A stretch of 64,000 bases of DNA from positions 2,976,001 through 3,040,000 of the forward strand of contig NZ_CP071409.1 of NCBI RefSeq assembly GCF_022647505.1, given 5' to 3'. Positions within the stretch are counted from its first letter, which is position 1. Each line of letters opens with the position of its first letter. This document shows, one piece after another, positions 11,408 to 23,833 of this stretch. The stretch comes from [Pantoea] beijingensis (lineage in GTDB: Bacteria; Pseudomonadota; Gammaproteobacteria; Enterobacterales; Enterobacteriaceae). The translations under genes and the position numbers were made by a program. A model generated the notes under the pieces. That model worked only from the letters and a program-made list of their open reading frames with translations, was not told the DNA's origin and did not search any database.

Positions 11408-11431
11408 ATTCAATAATTCAATAATTCAATC
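11408..11431. repeat. Three tandem copies of an 8-base repeat
   Basis: ATTCAATA, ATTCAATA, ATTCAATC stand head to tail just after the stop codon of the IclR gene and upstream of aroM. Short tandem repeats of this kind can vary in copy number by slippage; no promoter element is obviously built into them. Confidence 0.7.
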
Positions 11432-11433
11432 AA

Positions 11434-12204
11434 TTAGTTATGAAAATCACGATCGCCAAAGTTGCTGCGAAGCTGTCTGGCGACGCACATTAATGCATCA
11501 AGAACTGGGCGGGCATAGTAAGGAGAAGTTTCAAGCGACGGAAAAGTCACCCCTAATCCAACCGTCTCACCACGATGTTTATTCGTTACAGCAGTCGCCA
11601 TCGAGCTGATCCCCTGTAAACTTTCATTACATGCCAGCGCCCAGCCTTGCTGGCGAACAAGCTCAAGCTTCTCTATCAGAGATTCAAGCTCTGGCAGCGA
11701 ATTGCCTGTTCCCCTTTCTGGCCATGCATTCTTATAAAGTTCGCGGACATCATCATTGCTGTAACGAGCCAGAATCGCTCGCCCCGTTGAGGTTTCAGCG
11801 GCTGGTGAACGGCTACCTGCGGGAGTGACCACCTGCAAAAACTGCCGTCCCTGAAACATACGCATCACCATAATTTCACGCCTTTCCAGCACCGAGATAT
11901 AACAGGTACAGCGTGATTCTACCGACAGCTGCGCCATCAACGTTGAGGCGCTATCGACCAACGGTGTGGAAAGATAATGACTGGCAGCTGACAGTAAAAC
12001 CCGTCCAATATGGAAACTCCGCGTCTCCGGGTCGCGTTCCAGAAAACCCTGAGCCTCCATCGTCGTCAGCAAACGCGAGACGGTACTCTTTGGCAGGGAA
12101 AGTGCCGACACCACTTCGGTAAATGAAAGCCCAGTATGTCCCTGAGTCACGCCATAATGATTAAATAATCCCAGTACCGATGCCGCATTTTCTAAGGTGG
12201 ACAT
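11434..12204 (-). CDS. IclR family transcriptional regulator
   Basis: 256 residues with an N-terminal winged helix-turn-helix (LSFTEVVSALSLPKSTVSRLLTTMEAQGFL, split around the recognition helix) and a C-terminal ligand-binding domain including the family signature around SMATAVTNKHRGETVGLGV. The effector is unknown. It is inserted, relative to E. coli, between yaiA and aroM and reads in the same direction as aroM, 127 bases upstream. A perfect dyad GTTCCA-N5-TGGAAC lies 7 bases before its start codon, which suggests autorepression. The pairing with aroM makes that gene a likely target. Confidence 0.88.
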   Translation of the reverse strand: MSTLENAASVLGLFNHYGVTQGHTGLSFTEVVSALSLPKSTVSRLLTTMEAQGFLERDPETRSFHIGRVLLSAASHYLSTPLVDSASTLMAQLSVESRCTCYISVLERREIMVMRMFQGRQFLQVVTPAGSRSPAAETSTGRAILARYSNDDVRELYKNAWPERGTGNSLPELESLIEKLELVRQQGWALACNESLQGISSMATAVTNKHRGETVGLGVTFPSLETSPYYARPVLDALMCVARQLRSNFGDRDFHN

Positions 12205-12210
12205 ATCGTT

Positions 12211-12227
12211 GTTCCACTATATGGAAC
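12211..12227 (-). promoter_or_regulatory. Candidate IclR-type operator
   Basis: GTTCCACTATATGGAAC is a 6-base perfect inverted repeat around a 5-base centre, immediately upstream of the IclR-family gene. IclR-family regulators commonly bind TTCC/GGAA palindromes of this sort in front of their own genes. The assignment is an inference from position and symmetry. Confidence 0.6.
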
Positions 12228-12452
12228 TGAGTTCCTGTTTATTGTCACGAGAAAATAAAGGCCCGTTATCACAGGGTCAAGCGCTATTTTTTTCTGATAC
12301 CTGAAAGGAAGCCGCAAGAAATGTTACTGCGTCTTATCCCCAGGATTAATAACGTGGAAATACCTGACAGCCCCATGTAAATTCACCACATTATCCTCTG
12401 TCAAAAGCATAATGCACTGAATAGCATGGGTAACTTCACCTTGATATGCGCA

Positions 12453-12644
12453 TCACTCTTTCGTGCGATCCTCATAACGTGCTCTGGCATCCCGCGCTTC
12501 CTGTTCGGTCTGGTGCTCACTGATTAGCGTATTTTCATGGGGATGATCGGCACGGAGCTGATACCAGGTTACGGTTTGACCTGCCGCCCCTTTTTCAACC
12601 GTTTCAATACGCGCTTCGCGTGGATATGGAGGTCTTGACGCCAT
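12453..12644 (-). CDS. yaiA: Small protein YaiA
   Basis: 63-residue cytoplasmic protein of unknown function, the same length as E. coli YaiA and very similar ([27 protein letters not shown], then [14 protein letters not shown] and YEDRTKE). I use the ATG that gives [11 protein letters not shown]; the frame remains open 18 codons upstream but that extension has no counterpart. In E. coli yaiA is cotranscribed with aroL; here 191 bases and a strong hairpin separate them. Confidence 0.93.
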   Translation of the reverse strand: MASRPPYPREARIETVEKGAAGQTVTWYQLRADHPHENTLISEHQTEQEARDARARYEDRTKE

Positions 12645-12803
12645 AAAATCTTCCCTCTTCGATAAATGCCCCACTCTTTGGCCAGCCAATAACATCACTG
12701 ACGCTTTTATTAAGCATAGTCAATGCGCGCGATCCTGTCGTGAGAGTGTCAAGAAGACGGAATGTTCTGAGTCAGAGAAAAGCAGGAGAGAAATGGGTGA
12801 GAC

Positions 12804-12831
12804 AAACCGTCCCGGTGAATCGGGACGGTTT
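12804..12831 (-). terminator. Terminator hairpin after aroL
   Basis: AAACCGTCCCG / CGGGACGGTTT forms an 11-base perfect stem around a 6-base loop, starting 4 bases after the aroL stop. The run after the stem on the minus strand is GTCTC rather than a T tract, so it may be an imperfect intrinsic terminator. Confidence 0.65.
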
Positions 12832-12835
12832 AATA

Positions 12836-13360
12836 TTAACTGGCGCGTGCGATGGAGAGCGTTTCCAGCACCGCGTTCACAACGCTTTCAGGTTCTTGCA
12901 TAGCATTAATAACGTGATGTGCGGTTTGCAGATAGAGGGCATCGCGCTGCGATAAAACCTCAGCCATCTCTTCAGTAATAGGACGCCCGGTCAAGGTAGG
13001 GCGCTGATTTTCCTGCGGAGAGGCTTCTATGCGCGCAGCCAAAACCCTTGGGTCTGCATTGAGATAAATGACCCGCCCATGCTCACGCATAAACTGACGA
13101 TTCGTCTCCGCGAGCACCATTCCGCCACCGGTCGCTATAACCGTAGACGGCGCAGTAACCGCCATCAGCGACTCGGTTTCCCGCTGGCGAAACCCATCCC
13201 ATCCTTCAGCGGCAACAATATCGGCAACGGTCTGCTGAGTCATTTGTTGGAGATGATGATCGGTATCACTGAACGCATAGCCCAGCGCCTGCGAAAGCGC
13301 GAAGCCAATGGTAGTCTTGCCGCATCCGCGGGCACCGATCAGGTAAATGGGTAACGACAT
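12836..13360 (-). CDS. aroL: Shikimate kinase II
   Basis: Phosphorylates shikimate to shikimate 3-phosphate in the aromatic amino acid pathway. The 174-residue protein (same length as E. coli AroL) has the P-loop GARGCGKTT at residues 9-17, the shikimate-binding SDTDHH and GFRQRE regions, GGGMVL, and the lid RPTLTGRPI. The neighbour yaiA supports AroL rather than AroK. I could not find convincing TyrR or TrpR boxes upstream. Confidence 0.95.
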   Translation of the reverse strand: MSLPIYLIGARGCGKTTIGFALSQALGYAFSDTDHHLQQMTQQTVADIVAAEGWDGFRQRETESLMAVTAPSTVIATGGGMVLAETNRQFMREHGRVIYLNADPRVLAARIEASPQENQRPTLTGRPITEEMAEVLSQRDALYLQTAHHVINAMQEPESVVNAVLETLSIARAS

Positions 13361-13533
13361 AAAGGCACATCCTCAGGCTCGTTGTTAACATGTATCGTTC
13401 GCGAACAACGGGGTAAAACAGGTCATCTTTGCGTCGCATCATACCGAGAATTTTTTCACCGGACCAGACGTAACGCATGAAAACCCCTGAAGCATGCAAC
13501 AAAATACGATAATCAATTGAATTTAAATGAATA

Positions 13534-13558
13534 ATCGATGCACATTTTGTGCATCGAT
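13534..13558. promoter_or_regulatory. Perfect inverted repeat between aroL and the DUF2076 gene
   Basis: ATCGATGCAC-ATTTT-GTGCATCGAT is a perfect 10-base dyad in the 405-base divergent gap. It lies about 175 bases upstream of aroL and 208 upstream of the DUF2076 gene. It could be a regulator-binding site or a hairpin; no T tract follows on either strand. The remainder of the gap shows nothing else I can name. Confidence 0.5.
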
Positions 13559-13765
13559 GCGTCATTTTATCGTATTTTTCAATCGCAACATTTACTTACG
13601 CGACGCTGATTTACTTTCTCCCCTGCTGGACCAAAATGAGAACACTCGCCTGTTGCTGAATACGGAAGATATCGCATCCACATCCGGCAAATTTAAACAA
13701 TATATTCGGCAGGTACGCGTGCCATCGCAATGGCGCATATCAATAGCCGCACCTCGGAGGTTCCT

Positions 13766-14428
13766 GTGCAGAGTGAAGAACAACGTCTTATTGAAAACCT
13801 GTTTAGCCGTCTGAAACAGGCGGAAACCCAATCAGGCACCCGCGATGCTGCGGCGGAAACACTTATCCATCAACAAATTCAGCAACAGCCCGGAGCACCT
13901 TATTACATGGCACAGGCTATCCTGATTCAGGAAGCGGCGATGAAAAAGCTGAATGAACGTATTAATGAACTGGAAAGCCGGGTCGCCCAACAGCCTCAGC
14001 AGAGTAGCGGCGGGTTTCTTGCCGGGTTGTTTGGCGGGGGCAGCAATAATGCGCGGCAAACGCCCCCACCGTCGGGCTTCAGCGGGAACAGCGCGCCCAA
14101 CTCGCCAACCTATGCCCCGCCGCCTGCGACATCATCCCGCGCAACGGGCTTTCTTGGCAGTGCCCTACAAACCGCCGTTGGAGTGGCGGGTGGCGTAGTC
14201 ATGGCCGATATGCTGACCAGCTTGTTTCATCATTCGCAGCCAGAAGAGATTGTAAATATTATCAATGAGCCACCGCTGCCCGATGTGGCAGATAATAATT
14301 TGGACACCTTTAATTATGGTAGCCGCGACACGCAGTTTAATCAGGATAGCGATTTGACGCAGTATGACAACGGCCTGGATAACGACAGCTTTGATGACGA
14401 CTTCAGCAATGATGATAGCTTTATATAA
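13766..14428 (+). CDS. DUF2076 domain-containing protein
   Basis: 220 residues. The N terminus (QSEEQRLIENLFSRLKQAE) and a following predicted coiled coil are typical of DUF2076 proteins; then come a Gly/Pro/Ser-rich low-complexity segment, a short hydrophobic Gly/Ala stretch (ALQTAVGVAGGVVMADML) and an acidic Asp/Asn-rich tail. The function is not known. I start it at GTG 13766: GGAGG lies 5 bases upstream and homologues, as I recall them, begin with M-QSEEQ; an ATG 12 codons upstream lacks such a site. It is divergent from aroL. Confidence 0.85.
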   Translation: MQSEEQRLIENLFSRLKQAETQSGTRDAAAETLIHQQIQQQPGAPYYMAQAILIQEAAMKKLNERINELESRVAQQPQQSSGGFLAGLFGGGSNNARQTPPPSGFSGNSAPNSPTYAPPPATSSRATGFLGSALQTAVGVAGGVVMADMLTSLFHHSQPEEIVNIINEPPLPDVADNNLDTFNYGSRDTQFNQDSDLTQYDNGLDNDSFDDDFSNDDSFI

Positions 14429-14499
14429 ACAGTAACGAGCCCGTTCCGGCGGCAACTATCCACTGAACGGTACCAGGCGCCGGCAAAGCCGCTGCAGCA

Positions 14500-14952
14500 C
14501 TACGCGCGGCGCAGCGCCTGTAACCACTTATCCAGCTCATTAGCAAATTGTTGGCGATCCCGTTGGTTTAACGTCGCAGGCCCACCGGTCTGCACGCCGC
14601 TGGCGCGTAGCGTGTCCATAAAGTCACGCATCGTCAAACGCTCACGAATCGTCGCTTCACTATACCGTTCACCACGGGGATTCAGGGCTATCGCGCCCTT
14701 TTCGATGACCTCAGCAGCCAGCGGAATATCAGCGGTAATCACCAAATCTCCCGGTTCGGCACGGCGCACAATTTCATTGTCCGCTACGTCAAAACCTGCT
14801 GGTACACGCAGAGTACGTAAAAAACGTGATGGCGGTACCGTTAATGTCTGATTCGCCACGAAGGTCACCTCAATCTGTGCGCGCTCTGCCGCACGGTACA
14901 GTACTTCTTTAATCACTTTTGGACACGCATCCGCATCCACCCAAATTGGCAT
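14500..14952 (-). CDS. yaiI: YaiI/YqxD family protein (UPF0178)
   Basis: 150-residue cytoplasmic protein of the UPF0178 family, related to PIN/NYN-type nuclease folds; activity unproven. Conserved acidic motifs are visible: [14 protein letters not shown] at the N terminus, ADNEIVR and [12 protein letters not shown] in the middle, then MRDFMDTLR and GGP. Start placed at [11 protein letters not shown], five codons inside the longest frame, as in E. coli YaiI (152 residues). Position next to proC is conserved. Confidence 0.93.
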   Translation of the reverse strand: MPIWVDADACPKVIKEVLYRAAERAQIEVTFVANQTLTVPPSRFLRTLRVPAGFDVADNEIVRRAEPGDLVITADIPLAAEVIEKGAIALNPRGERYSEATIRERLTMRDFMDTLRASGVQTGGPATLNQRDRQQFANELDKWLQALRRA

Positions 14953-15421
14953 AACTTGTCCTGTCAACAGTTTGAATCACGCATAAGGTTGATTATAAAT
15001 GGAATTAATCACATTTCGCCATGCTGGTTATCTTGCCGTTCTTTTCCTGAATGGCAAACTTTATTTGGTGAGCCGCGTTATTCGTCGGGATGTCCAAACG
15101 TACAGCATCATATCATCCTCCTTTGCGCCGTCTTCCATGCCGGGTTCTCCCGTCGTTTGCCCTTTTCTGACAGAATCAGCGAACGGCCATTTTATCTCAG
15201 TTCCAAACGAGGGACCCGAGCGTTGAACAATCAATCTGGCTATTTACGCAGGCGACATGATGATGCGCCGTGCATCTCGTCTGTTATTTGGTCGGCATGG
15301 CTTTCATTCTCCGCTTGTTGGCAGTACCTATTCCGTCAGTTTTAACGTCATCGACGCTGGATTACGGTGAAGAATGTCGTAAGCTAGATGGCGCGATCAC
15401 CGAATGCATAAAGGAAAAGAG
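14953..15421. other. Gene-free stretch between yaiI and proC
   Basis: This 469-base divergent region must hold the promoters for yaiI and proC. Short frames exist on the plus strand, but none has both a ribosome-binding site and recognisable content. A near 35-codon frame starting at 15258 (MMRRASRLLFGRHGF) just ahead of proC is possible but unsupported. Confidence 0.4.
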
Positions 15422-16234
15422 ATGCTGGAGAAAAAGATAGGTTTCATCGGCTGCGGCAACATGTCTAAAGCCATTATTGGCGGTCTGGTGGCCGGTGGAC
15501 AAATCAAACCTGAGAACATTTGGGTATTCGATCATAAACCCGAAACCAATCAGGCGATGCAACAGCAATATGGTATTACGCCTGGCAACAGCGCTGAAGA
15601 AGTGGCCAAACAGGCCGATATTTTGTTTGGCGCCGTAAAGCCCAATGCGATTCTGAAAACGCTAAAGGATGTGGCTGGAAGCCTGAATAAAGATACGCTC
15701 GTGGTCTCGATTGCCGCAGGTGTAACACTCGACTCGCTGGCCACGGCGTTAGGCCACGATCGTAAGATCGTTCGTGTTATGCCAAATACCCCTGCGTTGG
15801 TCAACCAGGGAATGACATCGGTAACCCCTAACGCGTTAGTGACGCAGGAAGAAACCGATGAAATCGTTGCAATATTTAACAGCTTTGGCAAAGCAGAAGT
15901 GGTTGCTGAGTATTTGATCCACGCCGTGGTAGGCGTAAGTGGATCGGCACCAGCGTACGTTTTTATGTTTATCGAAGCCATGGCCGATGCCGCTGTGCTG
16001 GGTGGCATGCCACGCGCGCAGGCGTATCAATTCGCCGCTCAAGCCGTAAAAGGGTCCGCACAGATGGTGCTCGAGACGGGTAAACATCCGGGCGAGTTGA
16101 AAGATATGGTGTGTTCGCCAGGCGGAACCACCATTGAAGCCGTGAAAGTGCTGGAAGACAAAGGTTTCCGCTCGGCGGTGATCGAAGCGATGCGACAATG
16201 CATGGCGAAGTCAGAAGCATTAAGTAAAAAATAA
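15422..16234 (+). CDS. proC: Pyrroline-5-carboxylate reductase
   Basis: Last step of proline synthesis: NADPH-dependent reduction of 1-pyrroline-5-carboxylate. The Rossmann motif GFIGCGNMSKAIIGG starts at residue 6; VKPN, VSIAAGVTL, VMPNTPALVN and the C-terminal family signature around PGGTTIEAVKVLE are all present. With MLEKKIGF as the start the protein is 270 residues against 269 in E. coli; the six upstream in-frame residues are unlikely to be translated. proB and proA lie about 40 kb away in the same window. Confidence 0.97.
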   Translation: MLEKKIGFIGCGNMSKAIIGGLVAGGQIKPENIWVFDHKPETNQAMQQQYGITPGNSAEEVAKQADILFGAVKPNAILKTLKDVAGSLNKDTLVVSIAAGVTLDSLATALGHDRKIVRVMPNTPALVNQGMTSVTPNALVTQEETDEIVAIFNSFGKAEVVAEYLIHAVVGVSGSAPAYVFMFIEAMADAAVLGGMPRAQAYQFAAQAVKGSAQMVLETGKHPGELKDMVCSPGGTTIEAVKVLEDKGFRSAVIEAMRQCMAKSEALSKK

Positions 16235-16241
16235 CGCCGTC

Positions 16242-16275
16242 ATCGGGGTCGTTCCGGGCTCATACCGGCCCCGAT
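16242..16275 (+). terminator. Terminator-like hairpin after proC
   Basis: ATCGGGG pairs with CCCCGAT, with an inner CCGG/CCGG stem, starting 8 bases after the proC stop. Only TCG and TTAAC follow, so the T tract is weak. Confidence 0.5.
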
Positions 16276-16778
16276 TCGTTAACTTTTGGCTTATATAACC
16301 GTTGCCCCATCAAGCAACCGCTCACCGATACAAACCGCAATTTAGCGGTAAATCGCCGCCCGTTCCCCACAAAACGTACGCCAACTCTGCATGCAGTGTG
16401 CGAAAGCAACGGATCGCATTGAAAAGAAACCCGGCACGTCCTTGTTAATCAGCACCGCTGTACAGTTTCTCGTGAGTCCCGCTCGTCATTAGGCCCACAA
16501 TAGAATAATAAATAACATTATTCAGAGAGCGGAAAAACGTGAGACCTGGTAAGCAGGCCAGTATCACAAGTTAGGATAAATGATGAGTCAATACGGACGT
16601 AGCCTCAGCGACAGATAGTACAAGCTGCCTTTATTATAAATAATGAAAGGCAATAGCCACAAAAATAAAATTACTCTGCTCTTATCGTCTCGATAAATAA
16701 CATAATCGAATGCCCGGCATGCAGACACACGTTATATAATAATGATCAAGCAGAATCACAATTTATCAGAGAAGGGAA
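16276..16778. other. Gene-free stretch between proC and iraP
   Basis: About 500 bases without a supported gene. The sequence is AT-rich toward iraP. In E. coli this interval carries phoA, psiF and dgcC, which are absent here. No RNA gene or mobile element is recognisable. Confidence 0.5.
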
Positions 16779-17039
16779 TTAAAACCGGGGGTGAGTCAGC
16801 AGTTTTTGTACATATCCCTGTAATAACGATGCGTCCTGTTGATTGGCGGAAGCATCGTGTGCGGCCTTCTGGATAGCATCCTCGATGCCAGCATTAATTT
16901 CCTCGCGCTGGACCTCATCCATTTTCCGTAACATCGCCGTCACGACGATCTCCAATGCTTCGACCTGAGCGGTAAGCTCCTTTGACTCTTCTTCTTTTGC
17001 AGCAAGTTTTAATAATAATTCGGCAATGAGATTTTTCAT
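16779..17039 (-). CDS. iraP: Anti-adapter protein IraP
   Basis: Small helical protein that binds the adapter RssB and so blocks delivery of sigma-S (RpoS) to ClpXP, stabilising it under stress. The 86 residues equal E. coli IraP in length and match it well at the N terminus ([22 protein letters not shown] and then [16 protein letters not shown]) and at the C terminus ([10 protein letters not shown]); the middle is divergent. Location beside proC agrees with the E. coli map. A second, more divergent relative lies at 35668-36006. Confidence 0.92.
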   Translation of the reverse strand: MKNLIAELLLKLAAKEEESKELTAQVEALEIVVTAMLRKMDEVQREEINAGIEDAIQKAAHDASANQQDASLLQGYVQKLLTHPRF

Positions 17040-17161
17040 GCATGTATCTCAGCAAGATAAAGTAAGACGTTAACATTGTGAAAAATAAATTGATAGAATT
17101 TTCTGACGGCTATTTATTTATTACATACTCATCGTCACTCTCGAAATAATGCACAGGATAG

Positions 17162-21609
<4,448 letters not shown>

Positions 21610-21815
21610 GGCGCAGATGCGTGGCCTCACAACAGGATGACGGCAGGCTAGTTTATACGCAAATGCGTTACAGTTGCAGCACAGAGAGGAGGCGGGCTCA
21701 ATAAAAATGTAATAAGACGCAAATTACCGGCAAAAATGCCACCACGGCGGCGCTGCTGGAGAGACGGCCAGTACCGCAACATTCAGCATTCAACCGAATT
21801 ATCGCACTAAAAATG

Positions 21816-21841
21816 CAAAAACCCGCACGAGGCGGGTTTTT
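21816..21841 (-). terminator. Intrinsic terminator of the cold-shock gene
   Basis: On the minus strand AAAAACCCGCC-TCG-TGCGGGTTTTTGCATTTTT forms a GC-rich stem with A and T tracts on both sides, typical of a bidirectional terminator. Confidence 0.85.
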
Positions 21842-21848
21842 AGCGGTT

Positions 21849-21877
21849 CACAACCTGATGCCAGGCATCAGGTTGTG
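21849..21877. repeat. Perfect 12-base inverted repeat after the cold-shock gene
   Basis: CACAACCTGATG-CCAGG-CATCAGGTTGTG lies 10 bases beyond the csp stop and just before its terminator. The stem would be very stable and may protect the 3' end of the message. Confidence 0.7.
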
Positions 21878-21887
21878 AGAATATCGC

Positions 21888-22100
21888 TTAGATCGCAGTA
21901 ACGTTAGCTGCTGCCGGGCCTTTCTGGCCATTCTCGATAGAGAATTCAACTTTCTGACCTTCTTCCAGAGTTTTAAAACCCTGGTTCTGGATTGCAGAGA
22001 AGTGTACGAACACATCTTTGCTGCCATCAGTTGGAGAAATAAAACCGAAGCCTTTCTCAGCGTTGAACCATTTTACTAAACCAGTCATTTTGTTAGACAT
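21888..22100 (-). CDS. CspA family cold-shock protein
   Basis: 70-residue single-domain RNA chaperone and antiterminator. The two RNA-binding motifs, KGFGFI and VFVHF, are intact, as is the CspA-style start [17 protein letters not shown]. Start chosen at this ATG, preceded by GAAGGATAGACA; the frame is open further upstream but that region is leader. The long leader resembles that of E. coli cspA, which suggests a cold-inducible CspA/B/G/I-type gene rather than CspC or CspE. I do not assign a specific paralogue. Confidence 0.92.
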   Translation of the reverse strand: MSNKMTGLVKWFNAEKGFGFISPTDGSKDVFVHFSAIQNQGFKTLEEGQKVEFSIENGQKGPAAANVTAI

Positions 22101-22255
22101 TTGTCTATCCTTCATACAATTACAAGCCACACAGGGCGAAATGGTTTGTCCACAGAATTTATGAGGCACTCAGGAAGGAGTCACGAAGAAGAGATATCTA
22201 AGATAACGCTTGAACTGAAGACTGCTTTACTAAAACTGCTCGCATATTCGGCTCT
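22101..22255 (-). promoter_or_regulatory. CspA-type long 5' leader (RNA thermosensor candidate)
   Basis: The roughly 150 bases before the csp start share blocks, in the same order, with the E. coli cspA leader as I remember it: TTCAAG-GTTATC--GATA, then TCGT-GTG, ATTCTGT near the middle, and CC-TTTCGCC followed by GTGTG and a late AAGG. In E. coli this leader refolds at low temperature to favour translation. Boundaries are approximate. Confidence 0.55.
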
Positions 22256-22467
22256 GCTTAACAAACCGACGTAGCATTTACGCATAGCGAGAAATCAGAT
22301 GCAAGATTTATTTATCATAAATGGCGGTGATTAAGACAAAGTCTACGATATCAGGCTACAGTAGCCGTTGATTATCCTCTGTCAGTTATAGTTGACTGGC
22401 GTACGCGAACGGCAGGTAGGCGGTTTCTTATGGCGAAAACCCAGCCGCCTAAACAAAGGAAGCAGAT

Positions 22468-23139
22468 ATGATGGAGCTTTTTCAGGCAATCGGCCTGGGG
22501 TTAGTGGTGCTGTTACCGTTGGCTAACCCGCTGACCACGGTGGCACTGTTTTTGGGCCTCGCTGGCGATATGAATTTTAGCGAACGCAACAAACAGTCGC
22601 GGGACGCCGCATTTTATGTGTTTATGATTATGATAGTCGCCTGGTATGCAGGTAGCGCGGTCATGAACACGTTTGGTATTTCTATCCCCGGTCTACGTAT
22701 CGCTGGCGGATTGATCGTCGCCTTTATCGGTTTTCGCATGCTGTTTCCGCAAAGGCCGGCAGGCCATTCAGTGGAAGCTTCACATAAACAAGACGAATTA
22801 AGCGAACATAAAGCCGTTAATATCGCGTTTGTGCCGCTGGCGATGCCCAGCACCGCCGGTCCAGGCACCATCGCTATGATTATCAGTTCGGCCTCAACCG
22901 TACAACATAGTCTGGAATTCTCTCCCTGGGTGATTGCCGTCGCACCGCCACTCACATTTTTAGTCGTCAGTATAATCCTGTGGATTTCTCTGCGTAGTTC
23001 CGGCGCCATTATGCGCATTGTTGGCAAAGGCGGAATTGAGGCTATTTCACGTTTAATGGGTTTTTTGCTGGTCTGTATGGGCGTTCAGTTCATTATTAAT
23101 GGCGTTCTGGAAGTCATAACCACCTTCCACCCCAGCTAA
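22468..23139 (+). CDS. marC: MarC family inner-membrane protein
   Basis: 223-residue membrane protein with six predicted transmembrane segments. It resembles E. coli MarC closely over its length ([48 protein letters not shown] and so on), rather than YchE or YhgN. Early links of marC to multiple antibiotic resistance were not upheld and its role is unknown. The mar operon does not accompany it. AAGGAAG lies 6 bases before the ATG. The csp gene is divergent. Confidence 0.92.
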   Translation: MMELFQAIGLGLVVLLPLANPLTTVALFLGLAGDMNFSERNKQSRDAAFYVFMIMIVAWYAGSAVMNTFGISIPGLRIAGGLIVAFIGFRMLFPQRPAGHSVEASHKQDELSEHKAVNIAFVPLAMPSTAGPGTIAMIISSASTVQHSLEFSPWVIAVAPPLTFLVVSIILWISLRSSGAIMRIVGKGGIEAISRLMGFLLVCMGVQFIINGVLEVITTFHPS

Positions 23140-23177
23140 GCAGTGCGATATTCGCGGAAGATTTATCCGCAAAAAAA

Positions 23178-23194
23178 TCCCGCACACGGCGGGA
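23178..23194 (-). terminator. Terminator downstream of marC, stronger on the minus strand
   Basis: TCCCGC-ACACG-GCGGGA is preceded by seven A residues, so on the minus strand it is a stem followed by seven T. On the plus strand the tail is AAATAATC. It may serve marC weakly and block antisense transcription from the scs side. Confidence 0.5.
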
Positions 23195-23427
23195 AATAAT
23201 CAAGACAAAAACAGCCTATTTTGAGGGTGACGCATAACACACATTTGTGCCGGATTAACCTGCCATTTGCATATTGCAGCCGCATGACGTTTTTGTGCTG
23301 TTTTCACGGCGAGCGTTGATTCTCTACAGACGTCGGTAAGGCTTATTCAACAAAAGTTTACACAGACAGCCATTGATAAAACGCTTTAGCCCGTTAAGAT
23401 ATGCAGACTTTTTATTCTGAGGCTGAA

Positions 23428-23787
23428 ATGGAAAAACGGCGGCGTATCGCAAAATGGTTTCTGACTCTCGCCTGTCTGGTCATACTGGTTTGTATGGCTC
23501 AGCGCGTGGCAAGCCTGCACGCATTGCAGATGAAACTAAGTGAAAACGCAACGTTAGCTGCGGATAAAAGTGACAACAGCGGCGCGCCGGTCACGCCGTG
23601 CGAGCTTAGCGCCAAATCACTGCTGGCTGCAGCCCCGCTGATATTTGAAACGGCATTCTTCGGCCTCGGCTTACTGCTTGCCGTTCTGGCGCTAATCCGC
23701 GCCATCCCACTTCATTTCCCCCCAACGCATGAATTCTCATCACCGGTTCTGCGTATCCATCTGAGAAACTGCGTCTTCCGCGAATGA
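23428..23787 (+). CDS. scsA: Putative ScsA-like copper tolerance membrane protein
   Basis: 119-residue protein with an N-terminal membrane segment (residues about 8-28), a periplasmic loop containing one Cys (PCELSAKSLL) and a second membrane segment (about 70-90). It precedes scsB by 46 bases and matches the place and size of scsA in the Salmonella suppressor-of-copper-sensitivity operon. The start at 23428 has GAGG 6 bases upstream; an ATG nine codons earlier is weaker. The identity comes mostly from context. Confidence 0.65.
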   Translation: MEKRRRIAKWFLTLACLVILVCMAQRVASLHALQMKLSENATLAADKSDNSGAPVTPCELSAKSLLAAAPLIFETAFFGLGLLLAVLALIRAIPLHFPPTHEFSSPVLRIHLRNCVFRE

Positions 23788-23833
23788 TTTAGCACCTGAC
23801 ACGGTTCTAAAAAAATCATTAACGGAGAAAAAA

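Noticed and set aside
13266..13565. A 99-codon minus-strand frame overlapping the start of aroL
   Set aside because: It runs through aroL in another frame, lacks a clear ribosome-binding site and has no recognisable content.
14956..15345. A 129-codon plus-strand frame between yaiI and proC
   Set aside because: It begins inside the yaiI leader, is rich in Ser/Arg/Cys without pattern and has no ribosome-binding site.
21849..21877. Possible REP/CRISPR-like palindrome after the cold-shock gene
   Set aside because: A single copy with no repeat-spacer array; no CRISPR array was seen anywhere in the window.
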